Of a DNA stretch of 37,687 nucleotides, positions 1-8,214 are shown in pieces. The stretch is from G963677485 sp964519405. Its GTDB lineage: Bacteria; Armatimonadota; HRBIN16. Made by a program: the position numbers and the translations under genes. Position 1 is the first letter of the stretch, and each line of letters begins with the position of its first letter. The stretch is from assembly GCA_964519405.1 (NCBI GenBank), contig CAZFLA010000018.1, forward strand, positions 1 to 37,687, read 5' to 3'. A model generated the notes under the pieces. It saw nothing but the letters and a program-made list of their open reading frames with translations. It was not told the DNA's origin and made no database searches.

Positions 1-475
1 TATCAGCCGCTCCCATATCACGTGGCTTGTCTCCAAGCATAATACTGTGTGTTAAGTCTATGCTCCATTGCTGCGCGGCTTGCAGCAACATACCGGGCAT
101 TGGTTTTCGGCTTTGGCAAGGGAAACTTAGGTGAGGTATACATCCCTCTTCATGGTGAGGGCAAAAGTAGAAGGCATCTATATGTGCTCCAACATTGGTA
201 AGCTGGTTTTGGAGCCATAGGTGAAGTGATCTTACATCGTGTTCTGTATACATTCCGCGGGCGATACCGCCCTGGTTCGTGACGACTATGGCTAATATGT
301 GAGCATCATTTACTGCCTTGATACATTCTTGAGCGCCATCACGCCATATAAACCCATCTGGTGAATGAAGGTAACCAACTTCTTCGTTAATCACACCGTC
401 ACGATCGAAGAAAACAGCAGCCCGCCCAACGCTTGAGGCGTTCAGGCGGGCTGTAATGGTCTGTGTATCCAACAA
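1..475 (-). CDS. gmhB: GmhB-like HAD phosphatase (D,D-heptose 1,7-bisphosphate phosphatase family), 3' end outside window
   Basis: About 158 codons are visible and the C-terminus lies beyond the left edge. The HAD nucleophile motif reads VFFDRDGVINEEVGYLH. It is followed by a VVTNQGGIARG motif-II region, a CPHH segment, a CQSRKPMPGML segment and a motif III/IV region MLGDKPRDMGAA. This order matches GmhB and the related histidinol-phosphate phosphatases. GmhB removes the C7 phosphate from heptose bisphosphate during ADP-heptose synthesis in the cytoplasm. In the family zinc loop (C-x-H ... C-x-C-R-K-P) the last cysteine is Ser here. The start is inferred: no ATG is available, a TTG at 475 or 472 follows a GAGGAG sequence that overlaps the yebC stop, and either gives a longer N-terminus than usual. 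A strong hairpin lies inside the first codons. The family is clear; the exact substrate is not. Confidence 0.82.
   Translation of the reverse strand, partial: MLDTQTITARLNASSVGRAAVFFDRDGVINEEVGYLHSPDGFIWRDGAQECIKAVNDAHILAIVVTNQGGIARGMYTEHDVRSLHLWLQNQLTNVGAHIDAFYFCPHHEEGCIPHLSFPCQSRKPMPGMLLQAAQQWSIDLTHSIMLGDKPRDMGAAD
411..454 (-). terminator. Terminator-like hairpin inside the 5' end of the gmhB-like gene
   Basis: Read on the minus strand, a 9-bp stem CAGCCCGCC/GGCGGGCTG (453-445 with 426-418) encloses a second 5-bp stem AACGC/GCGTT. It is followed by CTGTTTTCTTC. This has the shape of an intrinsic terminator or attenuator after yebC, yet it falls within the reading frame that leads into the HAD motif. 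Confidence 0.5.
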
Positions 476-482
476 GAGGATA

Positions 483-1220
483 CTACTCCTCGATTTCGTC
501 AGGTAGATCGGCGTTTGAATGAACGGCTTGAACGTCATCTAACTCGTCAAGCATATCAAGCAACCGCAATACCTGATCTGCTTCTTTGCCTTCTACAGAT
601 ATGGTAGAACTAGGGGTCATTGTGGATTCAAAATTGTCGACGGTGAAGCCTGCTGTTGTCATGGCTTCGACAACTGCGTTTAGGTCGCCATATGCAGTGG
701 TTAACTCGTAACCATCTTCCGTCACCGCGAAGTCTTCTGCGCCAGCTTCGAGAGCCGCTGTCATGACAGCGTCTTCATCACCGGCTTCTAGTGACAGGTT
801 GATGAGGCCTTGCGGTGAAAACATCCAGCCCACGCAGCCCATTTCACCTAGGCTTCCGCCCGACTTGCTGAAAGCGTGCCGGACTTCCGAAACAGTACGG
901 TTTCTGTTATCGGTCATACATTCCACTAGAACGGCAACACCACCAGGACCGTAGCCTTCGTAGGTGATTTCTTCGTAGTTGGCGCCTTCAAGCTCGCCTG
1001 AACCGCGCTGAATCGCACGTTTGATGTTATCTTGAGGCATGTGCGCATCTCTAGCTTTTTGCACAGCCATTTTCAGTCTTAAGTTTGCGTCAGGATTTCC
1101 GCCGCCCACTTTAGCTGCAACGATGATTTCGCGAGCTAAACGGGTGAACAGTTTTCCTCTCTCTGCATCCTGTTTACCCTTGCGTAAACGGATGTTGTGC
1201 CATTTGGAGTGACCAGACAT
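483..1220 (-). CDS. yebC: YebC/PmpR family protein (TACO1 family)
   Basis: The 245-aa product has the full family length and the diagnostic N-terminus MSGHSKWHNIRLRKGKQDA. The internal block KARDAHMPQDNIKRAIQRG and the segment YEGYGPGGVAVLVECMTDN are also typical. YebC proteins are three-domain cytoplasmic proteins. They were first described as transcriptional regulators, and later work links bacterial YebC and mitochondrial TACO1 to translation of proline-rich stretches. The ATG at 1220 is the conserved start; a GGAGG lies about 14 nt upstream, which is longer than usual spacing. The gene is 46 nt downstream of the acetyltransferase and immediately upstream of the GmhB-like gene on the same strand. 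In many bacteria yebC neighbours ruvC; that gene is not seen here. Confidence 0.96.
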   Translation of the reverse strand: MSGHSKWHNIRLRKGKQDAERGKLFTRLAREIIVAAKVGGGNPDANLRLKMAVQKARDAHMPQDNIKRAIQRGSGELEGANYEEITYEGYGPGGVAVLVECMTDNRNRTVSEVRHAFSKSGGSLGEMGCVGWMFSPQGLINLSLEAGDEDAVMTAALEAGAEDFAVTEDGYELTTAYGDLNAVVEAMTTAGFTVDNFESTMTPSSTISVEGKEADQVLRLLDMLDELDDVQAVHSNADLPDEIEE

Positions 1221-1266
1221 AGATTGTTATCGTGCCTCCATGATATTTCCTTGAAGATTATAACAC

Positions 1267-1935
1267 TTAGTCTGAGTCTGAATCTACTTTAGTATCATCA
1301 CTTGGTTTAACTTTGATACTCATCGCAGCATACTTGCGAGCCCACTTGCCAAGATATTGATCGTATTCGGTATTGTTTATGTAACCTTCGGAGCCCTCAG
1401 AGTTGACTACTCGTGCCGGCATACCAACGACAACAGCATTATCGGGGATATCCTTGTTTACCACGGAGTTCGCTCCAATAGCGACATTATTCCCGATGGT
1501 GATCTTGCCTATCACTCGAACTCCCGGGCCTATGTAAACATTGTCTCCAATTGTAGGTGCGCCTGCTTTTTCACCACGCTGTGTAGCTCCAATAGTTACA
1601 CCCTGTGAAATATTACAGTTTCTACCAATCACTGCGTATCGACTAATGGTAATGCAACCTAAGTGACCAATATATAGGCCTGAGCCGATAATTGTCTCCG
1701 GCGATACTTCGAAACCAAATCGCACCATATAAATACGCTGGATATATCGTACGACGTAGTATAGAGGCTTTAGCCACTTTGGTTTGGATCTGAAATACTG
1801 TCCTAGCCGGAACCAGAAACTGTGGATAGCTCCGAACGTCCAAATCATAGTGTAGATGTTTCGCCACAGAGGCTGTTTCCCGTAGTATCGAAACATATCG
1901 GAGTAGATCAGGTAACATAACTGCCGAAAGCTCAC
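1267..1935 (-). CDS. Hexapeptide-repeat O-acetyltransferase, CysE-like
   Basis: This protein of about 222 aa has a basic, aromatic, partly hydrophobic N-terminal segment (roughly residues 1-70) followed by a left-handed beta-helix of hexapeptide repeats (roughly 80-185). Repeats visible include ETIIGSGLYIGHLG, AVIGRNCNISQGVTIG, PTIGDNVYIGPG and KITIGNNVAIGANSVV, ending in VVVGMPARVV. The acidic C-terminal tail ends SDDTKVDSDSD. The fold and motif order match serine acetyltransferase-like enzymes that acetylate sugars or serine with acetyl-CoA. The N-terminus differs from true CysE, which is encoded separately at 33295. With a divergent membrane acyltransferase next door, surface-polysaccharide modification is the better guess. 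I prefer the GTG at 1935 over the GTG at 1941 because GGAGAG sits 5 nt before the former. Confidence 0.8.
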   Translation of the reverse strand: MSFRQLCYLIYSDMFRYYGKQPLWRNIYTMIWTFGAIHSFWFRLGQYFRSKPKWLKPLYYVVRYIQRIYMVRFGFEVSPETIIGSGLYIGHLGCITISRYAVIGRNCNISQGVTIGATQRGEKAGAPTIGDNVYIGPGVRVIGKITIGNNVAIGANSVVNKDIPDNAVVVGMPARVVNSEGSEGYINNTEYDQYLGKWARKYAAMSIKVKPSDDTKVDSDSD

Positions 1936-1992
1936 TGGCACTCTCCATAGTTTGTTTTAGTCAAAGAAGACAAGCATATTTGAATGTCGGGT

Positions 1993-2054
1993 GAGTGATA
2001 TTACTCTACCAGGGTAAGTGATTATACTTGATTATTGATGCAGTGAATACTGCA
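1993..2054. promoter_or_regulatory. Three evenly spaced operator-like palindromes in the divergent control region
   Basis: Three inverted repeats share AGT...ACT arms: GAGTGATATTACTC (1993-2006), AAGTGATTATACTT (2016-2029) and TGCAGTGAATACTGCA (2039-2054). Their centres are about 23-24 bp apart, close to two helical turns. The second covers a perfect minus-strand TATAAT and the third covers the matching -35 position. This looks like a cooperative repressor array; the regulator is not identified. Confidence 0.5.
2021..2049 (-). promoter_or_regulatory. Putative promoter of the minus-strand acetyltransferase operon
   Basis: On the minus strand a perfect -10 TATAAT (2026-2021) lies 17 bp downstream of a poor -35, TATTCA (2049-2044). 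Predicted transcription starts near 2014, leaving an untranslated leader of about 80 nt. The call rests mainly on the -10 and spacing. Confidence 0.4.
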
Positions 2055-2103
2055 AATACTACCGAACTGCCATATTCCTGTCGTAGAACGGCAGTATATT
2101 CGA

Positions 2104-2109
2104 TATAAT
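2104..2109 (+). promoter_or_regulatory. Candidate -10 box for the plus-strand acyltransferase gene
   Basis: A perfect TATAAT sits just after a small inverted repeat (ACTGCC ... GGCAGT, about 2066-2094). No good -35 is visible at 16-18 bp. If used, the leader to the TTG at 2227 would be about 110 nt. No other gene is seen in the spacer 1936-2226. Confidence 0.3.
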
Positions 2110-2226
2110 GGCGATTTATATACAGTTTGTGTTGAAAATGAAGGGATATGACGGTATCTTATCGGTTAGCAGAAGGAAACGATGATGTTTTGTCGACACA
2201 TACTTTGATGTGAAAGAGAGTAGAGT

Positions 2227-3294
2227 TTGATAGTAAGTAAACAGGATGAGTTAGCTGGATGTAACACAGTGAAAGCAGTGATGATGCTTCTGGTGGTGCT
2301 ATTTCATAGCTGCGGGCTGTATTTCTACATAAATATGCCATTGTTGCCTCAAACTATAACAACGAGTTTAGTATGGAAGGTGTTTGCTCAATGGCTGAAC
2401 ACGTTTCATGTGCATACCTTCACTTTTGTGTCGGGATATGTGTTTTATTATCTGAGATATGAAACTCATCGTTATGGCGATTTTAAGCATGTGATGGGCC
2501 GTAAGTTCAACAGATTAATCGTGCCGTATGCCTTTGTGCTGCTCGTATGGGTGATACCTACGTATCTCGCAATAGTACCATTTAACTTCCATGATTTGCT
2601 CCACCGATACATTCTTGGCGAAGCTCCTGATCAATTGTGGTTTCTACTGATGTTGTTTTGGGTGTTTTCATTGGGCTACGGTCTGACTTGTTTGGTGGCT
2701 GTTGACCGCATAACTAAAAAACAAGTTTTAGTAATGGTAGGGGGATGTTACTGTATTAGCATGCTCAATACACTACTGAGTCTAGCTGGTATGCCGTATT
2801 GGCTTCAGCTATTGGCGGCACCGAAATTCCTGTTCTTTTTCGTTGTCGGTATGGTGGTGAGGCGGTTTGACTGGCGGATATTATCGAAGCCTGGTATTTT
2901 GTTGCTACTATTTGCTCTCAACATAATTCTGTTTGTTTTGTATAACCATCTTGCGTCCAATCCGGGTAACGAACGTCGGCTAAGTATGCTACTTTTACCA
3001 TTCGTTAACCTTAGTGGAATTCTGTTCATGTTCTTTCTGATTCAAAGCTCGTTTTGTAAAATCCGGGCTGCTCGCAGTTATCAGTATGTGGCTCTGTTCG
3101 AAAAAAACAGCTTCGGTATCTACTTATTCCACCAGCAGCTTATCTTTATCATTGCTTGGTATCTAAACAAGCCTAGCATACCACCATCTTTGACAGTTGC
3201 TGGCTGTTTCGTTTTTTCACTGGTGGTTAGCTATGGTATCGTGTCCACGCTCAATCGTCTGCCCTTAACTCGCAGGCTGATCTGTGCTCAATGA
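2227..3294 (+). CDS. Acyltransferase family 3 membrane protein (OafA/NodX-like)
   Basis: The 355-aa integral membrane protein has about ten hydrophobic segments. The N-terminal helix contains the family's conserved histidine in VVLFHSCG (around residue 27). A cytoplasmic basic stretch RKFNRLIVPYAF and the motif LWFLLMLFWVF follow. The last helices include FEKNSFGIYLFHQQLIF, which matches the 'yplYLiH' region of the family. These enzymes transfer acetyl or other acyl groups across the membrane onto polysaccharide, peptidoglycan or antibiotic substrates. The start is TTG at 2227, fixed by a stop immediately upstream in frame and a weak GAGAG. The divergent hexapeptide acetyltransferase suggests the two may modify the same glycan. 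A terminator follows directly. Confidence 0.85.
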   Translation: MIVSKQDELAGCNTVKAVMMLLVVLFHSCGLYFYINMPLLPQTITTSLVWKVFAQWLNTFHVHTFTFVSGYVFYYLRYETHRYGDFKHVMGRKFNRLIVPYAFVLLVWVIPTYLAIVPFNFHDLLHRYILGEAPDQLWFLLMLFWVFSLGYGLTCLVAVDRITKKQVLVMVGGCYCISMLNTLLSLAGMPYWLQLLAAPKFLFFFVVGMVVRRFDWRILSKPGILLLLFALNIILFVLYNHLASNPGNERRLSMLLLPFVNLSGILFMFFLIQSSFCKIRAARSYQYVALFEKNSFGIYLFHQQLIFIIAWYLNKPSIPPSLTVAGCFVFSLVVSYGIVSTLNRLPLTRRLICAQ

Positions 3295-3373
3295 GATTTG
3301 TTAGTTGCTGTGTTACACAGTAAGATGAGCGATACAAATGGGTATGTGTTACTAGCCCAGTAAAACCAGTGTG

Positions 3374-3403
3374 CTAGATTCTACTGGCAGAATCTGGGTT
3401 TTT
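3374..3403 (+). terminator. Rho-independent terminator after the acyltransferase gene
   Basis: A stem AGATTCT/AGAATCT (3376-3382 with 3389-3395), extended by one wobble and one C-G pair, has the loop ACTGGC and is followed by GGGTTTTT. It lies 80 nt after the acyltransferase stop. Confidence 0.65.
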
Positions 3404-3445
3404 AGGTTAGCGTATATAAAGTGGTTCACACAGTATGGAATAATA

Positions 3446-3497
3446 GTTAGTCATAGATACGCTATGATTAGCGAGAGTTGCGGCATGATATGCTGCA
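3446..3497 (+). promoter_or_regulatory. Two tandem hairpins in the leader of the seven-gene transport operon
   Basis: Hairpin 1 pairs GTTAGTCATAG with CTATGATTAGC (3446-3456 with 3462-3472, two wobbles, loop ATACG). Hairpin 2 pairs TGCGGCAT with ATGCTGCA (3479-3486 with 3490-3497, loop GAT). They are the only structure I see in the gene-free stretch 3404-3596. They may be operators or RNA leader elements. Loop sizes do not fit the ANTAR target model. Confidence 0.35.
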
Positions 3498-3596
3498 GCA
3501 AGGCTGGCATTACCACTTAATGCTTACTTTTTGATATTCTTAAATAAGGCGCGTCTGCGCCAAATGCAAAGAACCACACTGAGGAGCGGTTTGCGA

Positions 3597-6500
3597 ATGA
3601 TGATTATCCGGAAGGCGCTTCGTTGGATGCTCTTAGTTTCGGCTGTTTCTTGCATCGCTTACGCACAAGCATCAACGGCCAGCCCTGACTATATGCGCCT
3701 CGCGAACAGTGTTGATACAACACGGATCCGTGCAACAGTTAATGACTTGTCTGCCTTAGATAGCCGTGTATGTGGCTATCCTGGAGCCGACAAGGCTGCT
3801 GATTGGATGGCTAAACAATTCCGAACTATAGGCCTAACAGACATTAGCGTTGAGTCCTTCCCGGTCAGCGTCCCTGTTGACGAGGGTTCTGTGCTTCAGG
3901 TGAATGGTAAGTCCATTCGTTTGAACGCTATGTGGCCAAACTTAGTTAGAACTTCTCAACTCCCACCTAATGGAGTTACCGGACCTGTAATTTATGTAGG
4001 TGATGGAAAACTTCCAAACTTTAGCGGAAAACGAGTTAAAGGAAGTATTGTTCTTGTTAACTACAACTCGGGAACTGAATGGTTAAATGCTCCCCGTCTT
4101 GGTGCGAAGGCGGTTGTATTTGTTGAACCCGATGATACCATGCGTGGTGAATCGGAAGCGAAGTTCATCGGTATCCCTGTAAATGTTCCTAGATTTTTCA
4201 TTAAGAAAAGTGATGCTGTGCCATTAATGGCTCAGTGTGCAGCTCGGCAAGAGCTGATAGGTTCACTCAAGTGTTCGATGACATGGCAGAAGAAGACTGG
4301 CAAGAATGTCATTGCTTGGATCAAGGGATCAGATCCCAAAATGGCCAAGCAAGTGATTGTGCTGTCAGCCTATTTTGATTCTATGTCTGTAGTTCCTGCC
4401 ATCTCACCTGGTGCTGAAAGCGCTTGCGGTGCGGCTACTATGCTAGAGTTAGCTCGCACTTATGCAAAAGAGCGCCCAAAAAGAAGCATCATGTTCGTGG
4501 CTACTGGTGGTCACTTTACTTCACTAGAGGGTATTCGCCAGTGGATGGATTCCCACATGAATCGGCTTGAAAGACCTAACGTTGGTCAAAAGCTGTTCAT
4601 GTCGCTTGCAAAAGCTGTAGGAATCAAGCCAAAGCAGAAAGACCTTATGGACATCTACCTCTGGGCTGGTCTTGACATCAGCAGCCGCAACAAACAGGTC
4701 GGTTTGTTCTATAAGGGATATTTCTATGATATGCGTGAGGATGTTCAGAATAGATTTTCTGACCTATCGCGTATATGCCGTGAGAATTCAGACAAAGTTA
4801 TTGCCGCTCTGGGCTTTGCGGGAACACGCCTGTTTGCTGATGGTGTAAACCCTGTTGATGGTAAGAACTGGCGTAACTACTTAGCTGGCAAGTATGCATT
4901 TGACGCGGAGCTAGTAACTCTATCTGGTGCTAACGGAATCACGTTCTGTACAACAGACGACAGCCGTCCAATGGTGGATACACCATTTGACACGCCGAAT
5001 CGTGTTAACTACTCCAATGTAGCTATTCAAACAAAACTTCTTGCTGGTGTTCTGTGGCATGTCTTCAATGACCCCAACAATGTTCAAGACCCAGCATTGC
5101 CGCACTTTGCTATCGACGAACCCGGTAATTTCCAGCGCATGGGGCTTCAGGGTGGCTTTTCAACTATTAGTGGTCAGGTCGTTCGATTTGAGCCTAAGAA
5201 GAGCTTTATTCCTAAAGAGCCAGTTTACGACAGCTTAGCTGTAGTAAGGCATGCAACAAAGACTTTTGCGGGTGTTCGTGGCAATCTAATTCAGATTGTT
5301 AATGACAAAGCAGAGTTCCGGTTCCCAGGTGTGGCGCCGGTTACCGCATACGGTTGGAATAGGCCGACGTCGGTGGCTGCGTATCATCTTGAGAAAAATA
5401 CCGGCAACATCGACTTTGCGCCTGACCAAGGTGCACAAGGTGCTATCGAGTATCCAGTTGATTTTCCGGTTACCACCAATCAAAAGACAAGCCGCATTGT
5501 TGTTTTCAACTGTGTGCCAACATCACTGTTTGACCTAGTTGACCAGCAAGCTCTGCGTGCTTTGACAACGATGGATGTTCTGGATGCTGAAACTAATGGT
5601 ACCCCGCGAATGTATGGGTATGCGTTAGCAACTCAGCAGGACTTTTTGATGACCTCTTACGTTGAGGACGTGGCTGTTGTGTTTTCGCAGCCGGGTTCGC
5701 GTATGAAGCTCATGATGGGTGTTGGTCCTGGTGCCACACGCTTCATCATGATCAACGCAACTCCGAAATTCCCAGAAGGAATTGGTTACCGTGTTGAGGG
5801 AGTGTCTGAGGAAGCCACTTTAGGTAAGAAGGAGACAACTTACGGTGATCGGGATAACTTCGCTTCCGGTGGAGTTATTACGAATACAGCGTATCGTGTC
5901 GCCGAAGACCTTTGGACCCTTGATGAATACCGTATGGCTAAGCTGCGCAAGTTTAGGATCGTCAACGAAGGACTAGAAAGCCTCCATAAGCTGGCGAAAC
6001 AATCACTTGATGATGCAGATGTGGCGTTGGCTAACAAAGACTATGCAAAGTTCGACATTAACAGCCGAGCTGCATGGGGATACGAAGCACGCGCATATCC
6101 TGACGTTCAGGCTACGGCAAACGACGTTGTTAGGGGAGTTATCTTCTACATGGCGTTGTTGCTGCCATTCGCGTTCTTCATGGAAAGACTATTCTTTGGT
6201 AGTCCAAACCTAAAGAACCAGTTGGCTATCGCTTTAGCAATATTTGTCGTGGTATTCCTGTTGTTCAGCAGAATACACCCTGCTTTCCAATTGGTCAGCA
6301 ACTTAGCCGTTGTGTTCCTAGCATTTGTAATGCTGGCACTATCCGGATTAGTTACTGCCATGATCCTGGGTAAGTTCGAAGAACAACTCAAGCAGATCAA
6401 CAAACAGATGAGTGGCGTTCACCGTGCGGATATTGGGCGTGTTAGTGTAGCATTTGCTGCATTTAACCTTGGTGTTTCCAATATGCGTCGACGTAAAGCC

Positions 6501-8177
6501 CGAACGATATTGACCAGCATCACGCTGATCATGCTAACCTTCATCGTTCTGTCATTCACCTCCATTGTTAATGTGCTGCGCTTTAACCAGGTGAAATCTC
6601 CTGGTATAGCAGGATATAACGGCATCATGATACGAACAGCTCTGTGGGAGCCGCTGCAGGACTCTGCATTCAGAGTACTTAGTGACGAGTTCCGCGATAG
6701 AGCAGTTGCACCACGAGCTTGGTTCTATGGAGTGGCCTACGGCGAGCAGAGTTCATTCGCTGTTCGAAAAGGCGACCGTCAATACGATGTTAAGGCAATT
6801 GCTGGTTTAACACCGGATGAAGTGAGTGTCACAAAACCCCAAAGGGCCCTAAAAGCTGGACGTTGGTTCCAAGCAGGCGATAGATACGCAACAGTGCTTC
6901 CAAGTGGTGTTGCCGAATCGCTGCGGGTTGGAACTGATGATGTTGGTAAGGTCTCTGTTCGGTTTAATGGTATGGAATATCTCGTTATCGGTATTCTCGA
7001 TAGCGCGAAATTCAAAACAATAACCGACCTAGACCAAGAACCATTGACACCGGTTGACTTCCTGTTGATGAACAAGATGGGTAACCGTGCTGGCGGCGGC
7101 GGCGGACAGGAAACGGGATTCCGTGAGTATGTTCACCTAGAGCCTGACAGCGTCTTCTATTCACCATACCAGACGCTTATGAACCAGGGCGGTGAAATCC
7201 GATCAATCGCTATATCCTTTGCGTCGCAGAATGAAGTGAAGTCGGTTCTTAACAAACTGATGCCGCGTCTTGGCCTGAACATTTATTCAGGGCAGGGTGA
7301 TCAAATCATGCGGTTCTCTACATTGGCAGCAACCTCTGGCAGAGGTATCGAGTTTGTTATCATCCCGATTTTGATTGCGGCAATGATCTGTTTGCAGACG
7401 ATGCTGAGTTCGGTATTTGAAAGAGTTAAGGAGATCCATATCTTCAGCTCGTTGGGTTTATCTCCAACACATATCGGACTGTTATTCTTTGCAGAGTCAT
7501 TGGTGTATGCAATCGTCGGCTCGGTGACAGGATACTTCGTGGCGCAGTTAAGTGCTAAGGCTATAGTTGCTCTTAAGATCGATGGACTATACCTTAACTT
7601 CTCGTCGATGTCGGCAGTTATCTCAACACTCGTTGTTGTGGCCACTGTTCTCCTATCGACGATATATCCTGCGCGAAAAGCATCTGAAGTAGCTTCTCCT
7701 GCACTAGATCGAAACTGGCATACGCCAGATCCAGAGGGTGATAAGTGGGTTATCCCAATGCCATTCTCTGTTAACCAGATACAGGCGACAGGCCTTAGCT
7801 CATTCTTGGGTGAGTGGCTTGGAGCTTACGAGGACTATTCTGTGGGTGACTTCGTTACTCAAGAGGTTAAGACCGGCAACTATGCCATGGAGTATGGCCG
7901 TGCATATAGTATTGAATGCACTGCCTGGTTGGCTCCGTTTGACCTCGGTGTAAGTCAGAAGGTTGTGATTACCGCAGAACCAACTGATACCGCAGATATC
8001 TATAATCTCTATCTAACGCTGACACGTATGAGCGGTGATATCGCAAACTGGAAGCGTGTTAATAGAAGATTTATGAATACGCTGCGTAAGCAGTTCCTCA
8101 TCTGGCGAACTCTGAGTTCTGAAGACAGAAACCGCTATTTCGATGAGAATGAAACAGTAGAAGTCACTTCTGCTTAA
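3597..8177 (+). CDS. Giant FtsX/MacB-type ABC permease with an N-terminal degenerate M28 peptidase ectodomain
   Basis: The 1526-aa protein starts at the ATG at 3597, which has GAGGAG 10 nt upstream; the open frame extends back to a TTG at 3531. Order of parts: signal peptide or anchor (1-30, ending AYAQA/S), PA-like insert (about 110-215) in an M28 fold (about 240-490), a beta-rich and then helical stretch (500-845), three transmembrane helices (847-925), then an FtsX unit with a first helix (971-990), MacB-like outer domain (992-1240) and three helices (1251-1360). A cytoplasmic tail of about 165 residues follows. The added helices return the chain to the cytoplasm, so topology is consistent. 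M28 metal motifs are lost: AYFDS for AHYDS, GAESA for the Asp-containing motif, GGHFTS for the Glu-Glu motif. It is therefore probably a binding domain. Overall function is unknown; it is likely the large permease for the ATPase at 12508. Confidence 0.8.
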   Translation: MMIIRKALRWMLLVSAVSCIAYAQASTASPDYMRLANSVDTTRIRATVNDLSALDSRVCGYPGADKAADWMAKQFRTIGLTDISVESFPVSVPVDEGSVLQVNGKSIRLNAMWPNLVRTSQLPPNGVTGPVIYVGDGKLPNFSGKRVKGSIVLVNYNSGTEWLNAPRLGAKAVVFVEPDDTMRGESEAKFIGIPVNVPRFFIKKSDAVPLMAQCAARQELIGSLKCSMTWQKKTGKNVIAWIKGSDPKMAKQVIVLSAYFDSMSVVPAISPGAESACGAATMLELARTYAKERPKRSIMFVATGGHFTSLEGIRQWMDSHMNRLERPNVGQKLFMSLAKAVGIKPKQKDLMDIYLWAGLDISSRNKQVGLFYKGYFYDMREDVQNRFSDLSRICRENSDKVIAALGFAGTRLFADGVNPVDGKNWRNYLAGKYAFDAELVTLSGANGITFCTTDDSRPMVDTPFDTPNRVNYSNVAIQTKLLAGVLWHVFNDPNNVQDPALPHFAIDEPGNFQRMGLQGGFSTISGQVVRFEPKKSFIPKEPVYDSLAVVRHATKTFAGVRGNLIQIVNDKAEFRFPGVAPVTAYGWNRPTSVAAYHLEKNTGNIDFAPDQGAQGAIEYPVDFPVTTNQKTSRIVVFNCVPTSLFDLVDQQALRALTTMDVLDAETNGTPRMYGYALATQQDFLMTSYVEDVAVVFSQPGSRMKLMMGVGPGATRFIMINATPKFPEGIGYRVEGVSEEATLGKKETTYGDRDNFASGGVITNTAYRVAEDLWTLDEYRMAKLRKFRIVNEGLESLHKLAKQSLDDADVALANKDYAKFDINSRAAWGYEARAYPDVQATANDVVRGVIFYMALLLPFAFFMERLFFGSPNLKNQLAIALAIFVVVFLLFSRIHPAFQLVSNLAVVFLAFVMLALSGLVTAMILGKFEEQLKQINKQMSGVHRADIGRVSVAFAAFNLGVSNMRRRKARTILTSITLIMLTFIVLSFTSIVNVLRFNQVKSPGIAGYNGIMIRTALWEPLQDSAFRVLSDEFRDRAVAPRAWFYGVAYGEQSSFAVRKGDRQYDVKAIAGLTPDEVSVTKPQRALKAGRWFQAGDRYATVLPSGVAESLRVGTDDVGKVSVRFNGMEYLVIGILDSAKFKTITDLDQEPLTPVDFLLMNKMGNRAGGGGGQETGFREYVHLEPDSVFYSPYQTLMNQGGEIRSIAISFASQNEVKSVLNKLMPRLGLNIYSGQGDQIMRFSTLAATSGRGIEFVIIPILIAAMICLQTMLSSVFERVKEIHIFSSLGLSPTHIGLLFFAESLVYAIVGSVTGYFVAQLSAKAIVALKIDGLYLNFSSMSAVISTLVVVATVLLSTIYPARKASEVASPALDRNWHTPDPEGDKWVIPMPFSVNQIQATGLSSFLGEWLGAYEDYSVGDFVTQEVKTGNYAMEYGRAYSIECTAWLAPFDLGVSQKVVITAEPTDTADIYNLYLTLTRMSGDIANWKRVNRRFMNTLRKQFLIWRTLSSEDRNRYFDENETVEVTSA

Positions 8178-8183
8178 TTAGCT

Positions 8184-8214
8184 GACATGGGAGAGTTAAT
8201 AACTCTCCCATGTC
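8184..8214. repeat. Perfect 31-nt palindrome in the intergenic junction
   Basis: Arms GACATGGGAGAGTTA and TAACTCTCCCATGTC flank a single central A. It begins 7 nt after the permease stop. It lacks a T-run on the plus strand, so it is a poor terminator. It may protect upstream mRNA or mark a processing point within the operon. Confidence 0.75.

Noticed and set aside
3446..3497. ANTAR RNA target
   Set aside because: The hairpin loops are 5 and 3 nt, not hexaloops with A1 and G4.
3531..3596. Upstream TTG start for the giant permease
   Set aside because: It has no ribosome-binding site, while the ATG at 3597 has GAGGAG 10 nt upstream and gives a proper signal peptide.
4353..4533. Active M28 aminopeptidase
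   Set aside because: All three key metal motifs are substituted, so an active annotation would mislead.
5286..5538. Open frames on both strands inside the giant permease gene
   Set aside because: They are shadows of the main frame, without ribosome sites or recognisable domains.
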